A program made the position numbers and the translations under genes. The notes under the pieces are model-generated. The model was not told the DNA's origin and ran no database searches. It saw nothing but the letters and a program-made list of their open reading frames with translations. Shown piece after piece: positions 5,730-12,097 of a stretch of 21,331 bases of DNA. Location: positions 1 to 21,331 of the IMG/VR virus record IMGVR_UViG_3300006919_000566. The stretch is one strand, 5' to 3'. This DNA comes from a virus. The first letter of the stretch is position 1. Each line of letters opens with the position of its first letter.

Positions 5730-6587
5730 ATGGGAACAGAACTCCAAACACTAAATGACGAACTAGACAATATGGTAGCAGCATTCGATACGGATGATGC
5801 CGAAACTTTGATGAAGGCAAGCGGTCAAAAGTCTGAGGACGGTGACGCACCAAAGATGGGACTGCCCCGCTTGACTATTAACTACGATACAGAAACAGAT
5901 GATGGCCTACCGCTCAAGCGTGGTTCGTGGCGTATCTGGAATGGTAACGCTCCTGTGTATGCAGAGTCAGTTAACATTCGTCCACTCATGCGTACATACG
6001 AGTGGTCACTGTGGGATGCCGAAGAGCGTAAGTTCGCGGCTAAGTCTGTGCAAAAGCCTTCTATGTCAGGGGACTTTCCTGATTCTGTAGGTGGCAACAA
6101 GTGCGGACGACTATCACGCCAAGAAGAAGAAGGTCTGTCTTCGGATGACCCCCGCCTTCTTTTGAGTAAGTCAGTTGCATGTAACCAAGTTATCTATGGT
6201 ATCTTGGATGCGCCTAACGCAACCCTTGCTGATGGCTCACCTTCTCCTATCGAAGGTATGGCATTTGTGGCGTACTTTAAGCGTTCGGGTTTTATGCCTG
6301 TGCGTGACTTCATTGAGAACAACCTCACCCGTAAGAAAATTCTTATGCAAAAAGCAGTGGTCGAGATGTCCACTGAAAAGCACAAGAAGGGTAGCGTACT
6401 TTACTGGACACCTAAGTTGTCTTTGGTAAAAGAGGTTAGCATCACTGATGATGATAAAGACCTGATGAAGAAGTTTGCTGACACTGTTCGTGGCCACAAC
6501 GAATCTGTTATGGGCGAGTTCAAAGAGGCAAACAAAGCAAACATGAGTGCGGATGATGCAGACTTAGCCAGTCGTCTGGCAGGTTAA
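5730..6587 (+). CDS. Hypothetical protein, 285 aa; possible single-stranded DNA-binding protein
   Basis: Soluble protein with no enzymatic motif that I can identify. The N-terminal ~45 residues are acidic and helical (TLNDELDNMVAAFDTDD), followed by a beta-rich core (LPRLTINYDTE, GSWRIWNGNAPVYAESVNI, GMAFVAYFKRSGF, KGSVLYWTPKLSLVKEV), and the C-terminus is helical and partly acidic (NMSADDADLASRLAG). A beta core with flexible acidic ends, located between polymerase and recombination nucleases and behind its own promoter for high expression, is what a phage ssDNA-binding protein would look like; T7 gp2.5 sits in comparable company. This role is inference from context and composition. GAGAGGAC precedes ATG. 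Four intergenic bases or fewer separate it from the nuclease gene. Confidence 0.85.
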   Translation: MGTELQTLNDELDNMVAAFDTDDAETLMKASGQKSEDGDAPKMGLPRLTINYDTETDDGLPLKRGSWRIWNGNAPVYAESVNIRPLMRTYEWSLWDAEERKFAAKSVQKPSMSGDFPDSVGGNKCGRLSRQEEEGLSSDDPRLLLSKSVACNQVIYGILDAPNATLADGSPSPIEGMAFVAYFKRSGFMPVRDFIENNLTRKKILMQKAVVEMSTEKHKKGSVLYWTPKLSLVKEVSITDDDKDLMKKFADTVRGHNESVMGEFKEANKANMSADDADLASRLAG

Positions 6588-6589
6588 TC

Positions 6590-7480
6590 ATGCTTACTCT
6601 TGTAGAAGTCCAAGACTTTCTGCAAAAGGCGGGGCGGGGAGAGGTAGACTCTTCTCGCCTCGAACCTTTGATAGAAAAGTTTGGTGAAGAATGTAAGGAT
6701 GCCTTGCGTAAGCAACTCACAAAGCGTGGGGACTATCGCATACGCATGTCAGGGCTGGGACGCCCCTTGTGTCAGCAACAGCTAGAGAAGCAGGGGATGA
6801 AGCAAGATGTTGCCTATAACGACATCATGCGTTTCCTCATGGGTGATTTGGTTGAGGCTGTGGCTATATTCGTGTTGAAAGCTACAGGCGTAAAGATTGT
6901 AGACGAACAGCGTCAGTGTACCATTGACCTTGCGGGTCAAGAAGTGAAGGGTACACTAGATGTAATCTTGGATATAGACGGGGAAGAAAAGGTTTGGGAC
7001 ATCAAGTCAGCAAGCCCGTGGTCTTTCTCCAACAAGTTCTCAGGTCGCGGTGGTTACGATGTTATCAAGGAAGATGACCCCTTCGGTTACATAATGCAGG
7101 GGCATCTGTATGCCAAGGCAGAAGACAGGCCGTTCGGTGGTTGGATTGTAATCGACAAGTCTAGTGGTGAATGGGATTTTGTACAGGCACCCGAAGACCA
7201 AGACGAAGATAGCAAGACGTACATCGCGGAAGCTGAGAGTCGTGTCAAATCTATAGTAAACGACACACCCTTCAAGGTACCTTTCCAGTCAGTGCCGGAG
7301 ACCTACACGGTCAAAGGCAACAAGATAGAGACAGGTAACCGACTCATGCCCAAGACTTGTACCTTCTGTTCGTTCAAAGAAAACTGTTGGAAATCAGCAG
7401 AGTACGCACCGAAGGTAACATCTAAAGCAAAGTTCAAACCAAACGCTTGGTACACCAAGTTAGTCACTAAGGAACTGTAA
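6590..7480 (+). CDS. PD-(D/E)XK exonuclease, Cas4/RecB-like with probable Fe-S cluster
   Basis: DNA exonuclease expected to resect ends for recombination or degrade host DNA. The core shows GD-x2-E (E89), then GTLDVILDID with D124, DIK (D137, K139) and Q170-x3-Y174 (GYIMQGHLYA), the motif set of RecB-family PD-(D/E)XK nucleases. Cysteines C61, C257, C260 and C266 have the one-plus-three layout (C...CxxCx5C) of the 4Fe-4S cluster in Cas4/AddB-type nucleases. There are no cas genes or CRISPR array nearby, so a phage recombination role is more likely than CRISPR adaptation. Begins two bases after the previous stop; ends with TAATG overlap to the next gene. Confidence 0.86.
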   Translation: MLTLVEVQDFLQKAGRGEVDSSRLEPLIEKFGEECKDALRKQLTKRGDYRIRMSGLGRPLCQQQLEKQGMKQDVAYNDIMRFLMGDLVEAVAIFVLKATGVKIVDEQRQCTIDLAGQEVKGTLDVILDIDGEEKVWDIKSASPWSFSNKFSGRGGYDVIKEDDPFGYIMQGHLYAKAEDRPFGGWIVIDKSSGEWDFVQAPEDQDEDSKTYIAEAESRVKSIVNDTPFKVPFQSVPETYTVKGNKIETGNRLMPKTCTFCSFKENCWKSAEYAPKVTSKAKFKPNAWYTKLVTKEL

Positions 7481-7875
7481 TGCCTATTTTGTACACACAA
7501 ACTTATCCTCGTGATTTGTTCAATCTGAATCCCAAGCTTATGTGTGTGTACATTGAGTCGCATACCAAAAGAGGGGGTGACCCTGCAACCGTGCAAGTTC
7601 GCGGCTTAGAAAGGTCACTCCCACTAACTTTGAAAGAAAACTTTTCTTCCGAAGGCCACCTGTCGTCTGATACGGAGATGCGTGATACGCGCCTAATCGA
7701 AGCAGAGTTTCAGGCTATTACCAACCATTTAAGACAGGGGGCAACTGTATGTCTTCCGACGCTGTTACTGGCAGACGAACTACTGTCACTAGAAAAGCGA
7801 ACACCAAAAGTAGAACAGTATCTATCAAAAAGGCTGAACGAGGTGAAGGTGGGATTTCCGTTGCTAGGATTATGA
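7480..7875 (+). CDS. Hypothetical protein, 131 aa
   Basis: Starts MPILYTQTYPRDLFNLNPKL and contains a strand-like VCLPTLLLADELLSLEKRTPK segment near the C-terminus. The opening (tyrosine/arginine followed by LxxNPxLxxVY) faintly recalls a small phage family of the DUF7831 kind, but the resemblance is weak and I do not assign it. The start is TAATG-coupled to the upstream nuclease. Its last 127 bases overlap the endonuclease I gene in another frame if that gene starts at 7749. Confidence 0.7.
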   Translation: MPILYTQTYPRDLFNLNPKLMCVYIESHTKRGGDPATVQVRGLERSLPLTLKENFSSEGHLSSDTEMRDTRLIEAEFQAITNHLRQGATVCLPTLLLADELLSLEKRTPKVEQYLSKRLNEVKVGFPLLGL

Positions 7876-8252
7876 GAGGCACAAAATTTAGGTCACAGTT
7901 TGAGATAGGGCTGGCAAAGTCACTGGCAAGCAAGAATATTCCTTATGAATACGAACAAATGAAATTAACTTACATACCGAAGCCGCGAACCTACACTCCT
8001 GACTTTGTGCTTACCCAAAATGGGATTATCATAGAAGCAAAGGGACACTTGGATAAGGGCGACAGGGTTAAGATGCAACTGGTTAAAGCACAGTACCCTG
8101 ACCTAGACATACGATTTGTTTTTGTCAGGGCTACGAATAAGATTTACAAAGGTAGCAAGACCACCTATGCTGATTGGGCAAACCGTTACGGGTTTCCTTG
8201 GGCAGAGGGAACCATACCAGAGGAGTGGCTCAAAGATGACGCGGGAACATGA
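7749..8252 (+). CDS. Endonuclease I (T7 gp3-like Holliday junction resolvase)
   Basis: Cleaves branched DNA and helps break down the host chromosome in T7-like phages. The catalytic PD-(D/E)XK set is visible: E52 (FRSQFEIGLAKSL), D85 (YTPDF), E96-A-K98 (IIIEAKGH), equivalent to T7 gp3 E20, D55, E65 and K67, followed by DIRFVF and a KIYKGSKTTYADW segment also seen in T7 gp3. With a start at 7749 (AGGGGG seven bases upstream) it has a 46-residue basic N-terminal tail absent from T7. An alternative ATG at 7872 (MRGTKFRSQFE) makes an ATGA overlap with the upstream stop and gives a T7-like length, but its ribosome binding site spacing is poor. Confidence 0.9.
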   Translation: MSSDAVTGRRTTVTRKANTKSRTVSIKKAERGEGGISVARIMRGTKFRSQFEIGLAKSLASKNIPYEYEQMKLTYIPKPRTYTPDFVLTQNGIIIEAKGHLDKGDRVKMQLVKAQYPDLDIRFVFVRATNKIYKGSKTTYADWANRYGFPWAEGTIPEEWLKDDAGT

Positions 8253-8583
8253 TTTAGAAATAGGAAGCCTTCTGAAAGATAGGTGGTACTTGATATTGAA
8301 GCCAGTAACTGACAGTGATGCAGAGGGGTTCAAAGTCACAGCATACGATACCACCCCCATGCCTGACCCTAACGATGAATACCTAGAGGCGGGTGTCGTT
8401 GCACAGCAGGGTATTATGGAACTGCTAGAGAACGACTTGGAAAGAGTCATGGAAGCGGGCTTGGCAAGACTTTCATTCAACGACTTTGTTGAAAGTGTAA
8501 AAGAAGAACTAGATACCCCAGAAGATAGGCTTCTCAACACAGAGGGTAATGTACTAAAAGTAGACTTCGGAGTTAAACAATGA
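8236..8583 (+). CDS. Hypothetical protein, 115 aa
   Basis: Begins MTREHDLEIGSLLKDRWYLI, with an N-terminal beta-like part (RWYLILKPVTDSDAEGFKVTAY) and two acidic helices (MELLENDLERVMEAGLARL, VESVKEELDTPEDRLL). No catalytic motif or known family recognised. ATG 8236 lies 10 bases after GAGGAG; a further in-frame ATG at 8116 is buried inside endonuclease I without a ribosome binding site. It overlaps the endonuclease gene by 17 bases and is ATGA-coupled to MazG. Confidence 0.77.
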   Translation: MTREHDLEIGSLLKDRWYLILKPVTDSDAEGFKVTAYDTTPMPDPNDEYLEAGVVAQQGIMELLENDLERVMEAGLARLSFNDFVESVKEELDTPEDRLLNTEGNVLKVDFGVKQ

Positions 8584-8921
8584 ATTGGGCAAAGGAATTT
8601 TGGAACTTGAATAACTATCAGATGCAAGCACGTAAGACTGCCATATACCCTGCCAGCGCAAAGATAACGTACCCTGCACTAGGACTTGCGGGGGAAGCTG
8701 GCGAGGTTGCTGACAAGGTGAAAAAAATAATTAGGGACGATAAAGATACCCCTGAGTTTAGGCACGAGATTGCCAAGGAAATAGGTGACGTGCTATGGTA
8801 CTGCGCTGTTCTGGCTGACGACTTGGGCTATGACCTACAGCAAATTGCAGAAATGAACATTTGGAAGTTGAAAGAACGCGCCGCCAGTGGTACTATCCAA
8901 GGCAGTGGAGACAATAGATGA
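8580..8921 (+). CDS. mazG: MazG-type nucleotide pyrophosphohydrolase
   Basis: All-alpha NTP pyrophosphatase that removes the terminal pyrophosphate from (d)NTPs; in phages it is thought to clean or rebalance nucleotide pools, possibly also (p)ppGpp. The metal-binding signature is E39-x2-E42 (GLAGEAGEVADK) with E67-x2-D70 (KEIGDVLWYC), the single-domain MazG pattern. At 113 aa it is a typical phage single-domain form. Both ends are ATGA overlaps, with the 115-aa gene before and the DUF3310 gene after, so it is translated as part of a nucleotide-metabolism set leading to ribonucleotide reductase. Confidence 0.88.
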   Translation: MNWAKEFWNLNNYQMQARKTAIYPASAKITYPALGLAGEAGEVADKVKKIIRDDKDTPEFRHEIAKEIGDVLWYCAVLADDLGYDLQQIAEMNIWKLKERAASGTIQGSGDNR

Positions 8922-9163
8922 GACACGAGAAGTACATGAAAGAGAAGGCAGACAATGTCAACAACCCGCCACACTACAATAAAGCAGGTATCGAGTGCAT
9001 TGAGGCAATCGCGGCGGCGACAGGCGATGGGTTCCAATACTACCTGCAAGGAAACATTATCAAGTACCTCTGGCGATACCGATACAAAAACGGTAACGAA
9101 GACCTCAAGAAAGCCCAGTGGTACTTAAACAGATTGATAGAAGAGAGAGAGACAAATGAATAA
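8918..9163 (+). CDS. DUF3310 protein (T7 gp1.7 nucleotide kinase-related)
   Basis: 81-aa protein with the DUF3310 pattern: NVNNPPHYN (residues 14-22), GIECIEAI, then FQYYLQGNIIKYLWRYRYKNG and DLKKAQWYLNRLI. In T7, gp1.7 with this domain is a nucleotide kinase acting on dGMP and dTMP; the short marine forms consist of little more than the domain, so kinase activity is not assured. ATGA-coupled to MazG, and its end overlaps the RNR start by eight bases, which fits a role in dNTP supply. Confidence 0.85.
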   Translation: MRHEKYMKEKADNVNNPPHYNKAGIECIEAIAAATGDGFQYYLQGNIIKYLWRYRYKNGNEDLKKAQWYLNRLIEERETNE

Positions 9164-11084
9164 TTTACTACCGACACCTTACCAAGAGTTCATCCACAAG
9201 TCACGTTACGCACGTTGGATAGAGGACGAGGGACGCCGCGAAAACTTTGACGAGACCGTGGAGCGATACCTCAAGTTTATGGTCTATCAAGCCAAGGGCA
9301 AGCACAACTACGATTTGTCTAGCAAGGATGTATCAGACCTGCGCGAGGGCATCTTAAACCTAGAAATCATGCCATCTATGCGGGCTATGATGACTGCAGG
9401 TCCGGCACTTGCTCGTGATAACATCTGCGGGTACAACTGCTCGTACATCCCTGTGGACAGTCCGCGTTCATTTGACGAGTGCATGTACATTCTTATGTGT
9501 GGAACAGGCGTGGGCTTTTCTGTGGAACGTGAGAACGTGGAAAAGCTGCCCACAATTTCAGATAACTTCCACGAGACAGACACCACAATCAAGGTAGGCG
9601 ACAGCAAGCCCGGATGGGCGAAGGCGTACCGTGAATTGGTTGCCCTGCTCTATGCGGGACAGGTTCCAGAGATTGATGTGTCTGCTGTTCGCCCTGCGGG
9701 TGAACGCTTGAAGACAATGGGTGGTCGGGCATCAGGTCCGCAACCGCTGGTAGACCTGTTCAACTTCACCATCGAAACATTCAAGAAGGCAAGTGGCCGC
9801 AAGCTATTTCCTATTGAGTGCCACGATTTGATGTGCAAGGTGGGCGAGATTGTGGTTGTGGGTGGTGTTCGCCGCTCTGCCCTAATCTCACTCAGCAACC
9901 TGAATGATGACCAGATGGCACACGCCAAGTCGGGTATGTGGTGGGAGAACGAGGGGCAACGTGCGTTGGCCAACAACTCCGTGTCCTACAAGGGCAAGCC
10001 TGAGATGGGTACGTTTATGCGTGAGTGGGTGTCCCTGTACGAGTCCAAGTCCGGTGAGCGAGGCATCTTCAACAGACAGGCCGCTGACATACAGGTTGGT
10101 CGCAACGGACGCCGTGAGCAAGGACACATGTGGGGGACTAACCCGTGTTCTGAAATTATCTTACGCCCGTACCAGTTTTGCAACCTGTCAGAAATCGTGG
10201 TGCGGGAGTCCGATGACCTAGCATCATTGAAGCGCAAGGTACGCTTGGCAACCATTTTGGGTACCCTGCAGTCTACCATGACAGACTTCAAGTATCTTCG
10301 TAACGTCTGGAAGAAGAACACAGAAGAAGAGCGTTTGCTGGGTGTATCCCTGACAGGCATCATGGACCATCCTGTGTTGTCCAAGAATGTGGACAGCAAA
10401 AGATGGCTAGAAGAAATGAAAGAAGAGGCTGTCAAGGTAAACAAAGAGTACGCAAAGAAGTTGGGCATACCGCAGTCTGCGGCTATCACCTGTGTTAAGC
10501 CTAGTGGCACTGTGTCACAGCTTGTTGATGCCGCCAGTGGTATCCACGCCCGTCATCATCCTCACTACATACGCACAGTTCGGGGGGACAACAAAGACCC
10601 CTTGACGCAGTTCCTTATTGAAAGTGGCGTACATAACGAGCGTGACGTGATGAAGCCAGACTCAACAACCGTGTTTAGTTTCCCGATGGAATCACCCAAG
10701 GGTGCAGTCACACGTACGGAAATGACAGCCATCGAACAGCTAGAGTTGTGGAAGACCTATGCTCTGCACTGGTGTGAACACAAGCCATCTATCACTGTTT
10801 CTGTGAAGGAAGAGGAATGGATGGAAGTGGGTGCGTGGGTCTACGAAAACTTTGACGTGGCGTCGGGCGTATCCTTCTTGCCATTCAGTGACCATACGTA
10901 CCAACAGGCACCATACCAAGACATAGAGCCTGATGATTACCTTGAGTGGAAACAGATGATGTCCCACGTTGAGATTGACTGGTCACGGTTGACTGAGTTC
11001 GAGAAAGAGGACAACACCACGGGTTCGCGGGAACTAGCGTGTACTGCGGGTGTGTGTGAAGTGGTGGACTTAAATGCCGCCTAA
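9156..11084 (+). CDS. nrdJ: Class II (adenosylcobalamin-dependent) ribonucleotide reductase, monomeric RTPR type
   Basis: Reduces ribonucleotides to deoxyribonucleotides without oxygen or a small subunit, using B12 to form a thiyl radical. NPCSE (329-333) gives the thiyl Cys C331 and Glu E333; C342 lies 11 residues later, matching C408/C419 spacing in Lactobacillus leichmannii RTPR. The partner Cys is in CGYNC (C91 or C95). C629-x4-C634 at the C-terminus is the redox shuttle. The PSGTVSQL loop (449-456) is typical of the family. At 642 aa it is about 100 residues shorter than the Lactobacillus enzyme. It needs B12 and a thioredoxin-like reductant, neither encoded here, so both would come from the host. 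Start overlaps DUF3310. Confidence 0.94.
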   Translation: MNNLLPTPYQEFIHKSRYARWIEDEGRRENFDETVERYLKFMVYQAKGKHNYDLSSKDVSDLREGILNLEIMPSMRAMMTAGPALARDNICGYNCSYIPVDSPRSFDECMYILMCGTGVGFSVERENVEKLPTISDNFHETDTTIKVGDSKPGWAKAYRELVALLYAGQVPEIDVSAVRPAGERLKTMGGRASGPQPLVDLFNFTIETFKKASGRKLFPIECHDLMCKVGEIVVVGGVRRSALISLSNLNDDQMAHAKSGMWWENEGQRALANNSVSYKGKPEMGTFMREWVSLYESKSGERGIFNRQAADIQVGRNGRREQGHMWGTNPCSEIILRPYQFCNLSEIVVRESDDLASLKRKVRLATILGTLQSTMTDFKYLRNVWKKNTEEERLLGVSLTGIMDHPVLSKNVDSKRWLEEMKEEAVKVNKEYAKKLGIPQSAAITCVKPSGTVSQLVDAASGIHARHHPHYIRTVRGDNKDPLTQFLIESGVHNERDVMKPDSTTVFSFPMESPKGAVTRTEMTAIEQLELWKTYALHWCEHKPSITVSVKEEEWMEVGAWVYENFDVASGVSFLPFSDHTYQQAPYQDIEPDDYLEWKQMMSHVEIDWSRLTEFEKEDNTTGSRELACTAGVCEVVDLNAA

Positions 11085-11208
11085 AGAAAAGAAACCACTT
11101 GTCTGGAAGCGGGGAAAGGATTATCTTATATACAATCCACCCCGCAAGTCAGAGCAGTGGGACGAGTGGCAAAAGATAAAAGATAAACACGAAGGTAAAA
11201 CCAAATGA
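11074..11208 (+). CDS. Hypothetical basic protein, 44 aa
   Basis: Reads MPPKEKKPLVWKRGKDYLIY, then NPPRKSEQWDEWQKIKD-like to a TGA. Rich in Lys, Trp and Pro. It overlaps the RNR end by 11 bases in another frame, and its TGA overlaps the ATG of the next gene (ATGA), filling an otherwise unexplained 120-base gap in a tightly packed operon. A GTGGTGGA stretch upstream could serve as ribosome binding site. No family recognised. Confidence 0.62.
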   Translation: MPPKEKKPLVWKRGKDYLIYNPPRKSEQWDEWQKIKDKHEGKTK

Positions 11209-11636
11209 ACAGTATGGAACCAAGCGTAGCAGACCGCAAGAAGTTTGACATAGACCTTTCCTACGGCAAAGTACGTGAGCAACAGGTTGCTGACATGCTA
11301 CAGGAAAAGAAGATTGAGGTAAAATCCGAACGCGGTATGTGGATGAAGACGGGCAACATCGCCATTGAGTACGAATCTTACGGCAAGCCCAGCGGTATCA
11401 ATGCCACAGAAGCTGACTTTTGGTTCCACAAGCTGTGCATAGGTGAAGATACTTTTGCAACCCTTGTGTTCGACGTTCCCTCACTACGTCGTATCATAGA
11501 TAACCTAGACTACAAACGTTCCGTGAGTGGCGGCGATAACAACGCCTCACGGATGTACCTTCTGAATTTACAGAAGTTATTTTCAACCGATGTTATTAAG
11601 GCGTACAAAGATGAACAAGAAACGACCAAGGGCTGA
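11205..11636 (+). CDS. Putative PD-(D/E)XK nuclease-like protein, 143 aa
   Basis: Core motif IEVKSERGMWMKTGNIAIEYE (E38, K40, then E55 in a following strand) with GKPSGINATEADFW (60-73) resembles a small restriction-endonuclease-fold family in phages where an ExK strand is followed by TGN-x-x-IEYE and a GKPSGI-x-x-T-x-A-D/W motif. D15 or D17 (FDIDLSYG) may supply the first carboxylate. Target and role are unknown; nicking, DNA packaging or host DNA breakdown are possible. The start MNSM at 11205 is ATGA-coupled to the 44-aa gene; AAGG lies upstream. Distinct from the Cas4-like nuclease and endonuclease I of the same operon. Confidence 0.76.
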   Translation: MNSMEPSVADRKKFDIDLSYGKVREQQVADMLQEKKIEVKSERGMWMKTGNIAIEYESYGKPSGINATEADFWFHKLCIGEDTFATLVFDVPSLRRIIDNLDYKRSVSGGDNNASRMYLLNLQKLFSTDVIKAYKDEQETTKG

Positions 11637-11835
11637 CCTGTTCAAGCTAACGGCTGTTATGAACGACAAGGGCAACGTAGAGATGGATATGGACTGCGTT
11701 AACCCCGAACACTTCATACGGGCAATGGAAGAGGGCATGCCTTCTTTCGACGGAACCTACAAGATTGCAAGCCTAGTGCGCTACTTAAAATCTATGGGCG
11801 ACGAGGTGCTAGAAAAATCTAGCCGCTACGTTTAA
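11611..11835 (+). CDS. Hypothetical protein, 74 aa, last gene of the replication operon
   Basis: Starts MNKKRPRADLFKLTAVMNDK and contains a short acidic Met-rich turn (NVEMDMDCVNPEHF) and a helical C-terminal half (YKIASLVRYLKSMGDEVLEKSS). No family recognised. The start is set at 11611, nine bases after AAGG; an earlier in-frame ATG at 11590 has no ribosome binding site. It overlaps the putative nuclease by 26 bases and ends just before the bidirectional terminator. Confidence 0.75.
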   Translation: MNKKRPRADLFKLTAVMNDKGNVEMDMDCVNPEHFIRAMEEGMPSFDGTYKIASLVRYLKSMGDEVLEKSSRYV

Positions 11836-11844
11836 CCCAACAAA

Positions 11845-11869
11845 AAACCCCGCGAACACGGCGGGGTTT
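11845..11869. terminator. Bidirectional rho-independent terminator between convergent operons
   Basis: AAACCCCGC (11845-11853) and GCGGGGTTT (11861-11869) form a perfect 9-bp GC-rich stem with a 7-base loop. T-rich tails exist on both strands: TTTCCTTTT on plus (11867-11875), and the A-run 11842-11847 giving six T residues on minus. It lies 9 bases after the last plus-strand gene and 24 bases beyond the last minus-strand gene, so it stops both transcripts. Confidence 0.92.
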
Positions 11870-11893
11870 CCTTTTGGTATTTATTTGGGTGGG

Positions 11894-12097
11894 CTACATG
11901 CCCATCTTTTTCTTGGGGTCCATCATGGGATTGGCTGACATGGCCATGTTTCCCGTTTGCATAGGGCTACGAACCATAGAGCCGTAGGCATATCCCTTGC
12001 GTTTGGCTTTGCCGCCATAGGACATGTAGCCCATGTTGTTGCGGACTTTCTTGGGTAGCATGCCCAAGCCTTTATTGTTCTTCGGTACTGGTTTCAT
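11894..12097 (-). CDS. Small basic Met/Gly-rich protein, 67 aa
   Basis: Begins MKPVPKNNKGLGMLPKKVRN, continues NMGYMSYGGKAKRKGYAYG, and ends in a Met/Lys-rich tail (PMMDPKKKMGM). The K-GL-x-x-LPxxVRNxMGYM-x-x-GG pattern recurs in short basic proteins near the virion genes of T7-like marine phages (recalled, not searched). Ten methionines in 67 residues is unusual. Start taken at 12097, with GGAG nine bases upstream; an earlier in-frame start at 12130 is less well placed. It overlaps the end of the 1559-aa gene by 26 bases and is the last gene before the terminator. Function unknown; a virion-associated DNA-binding role is possible. Confidence 0.72.
   Translation of the reverse strand: MKPVPKNNKGLGMLPKKVRNNMGYMSYGGKAKRKGYAYGSMVRSPMQTGNMAMSANPMMDPKKKMGM

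Noticed and set aside
6590-7480. CRISPR-Cas system suggested by the Cas4-like nuclease
   Set aside because: No repeat-spacer array and no other cas gene in the window.
8103-8627. Minus-strand open frame of 174 codons
   Set aside because: Lies opposite endonuclease I, the 115-aa gene and MazG, with Ser/Leu-rich composition typical of an antisense shadow.
9986-10510. Minus-strand open frame of 174 codons opposite RNR
   Set aside because: The plus strand encodes catalytic RNR motifs here; the antisense product has no recognisable pattern or start signal.
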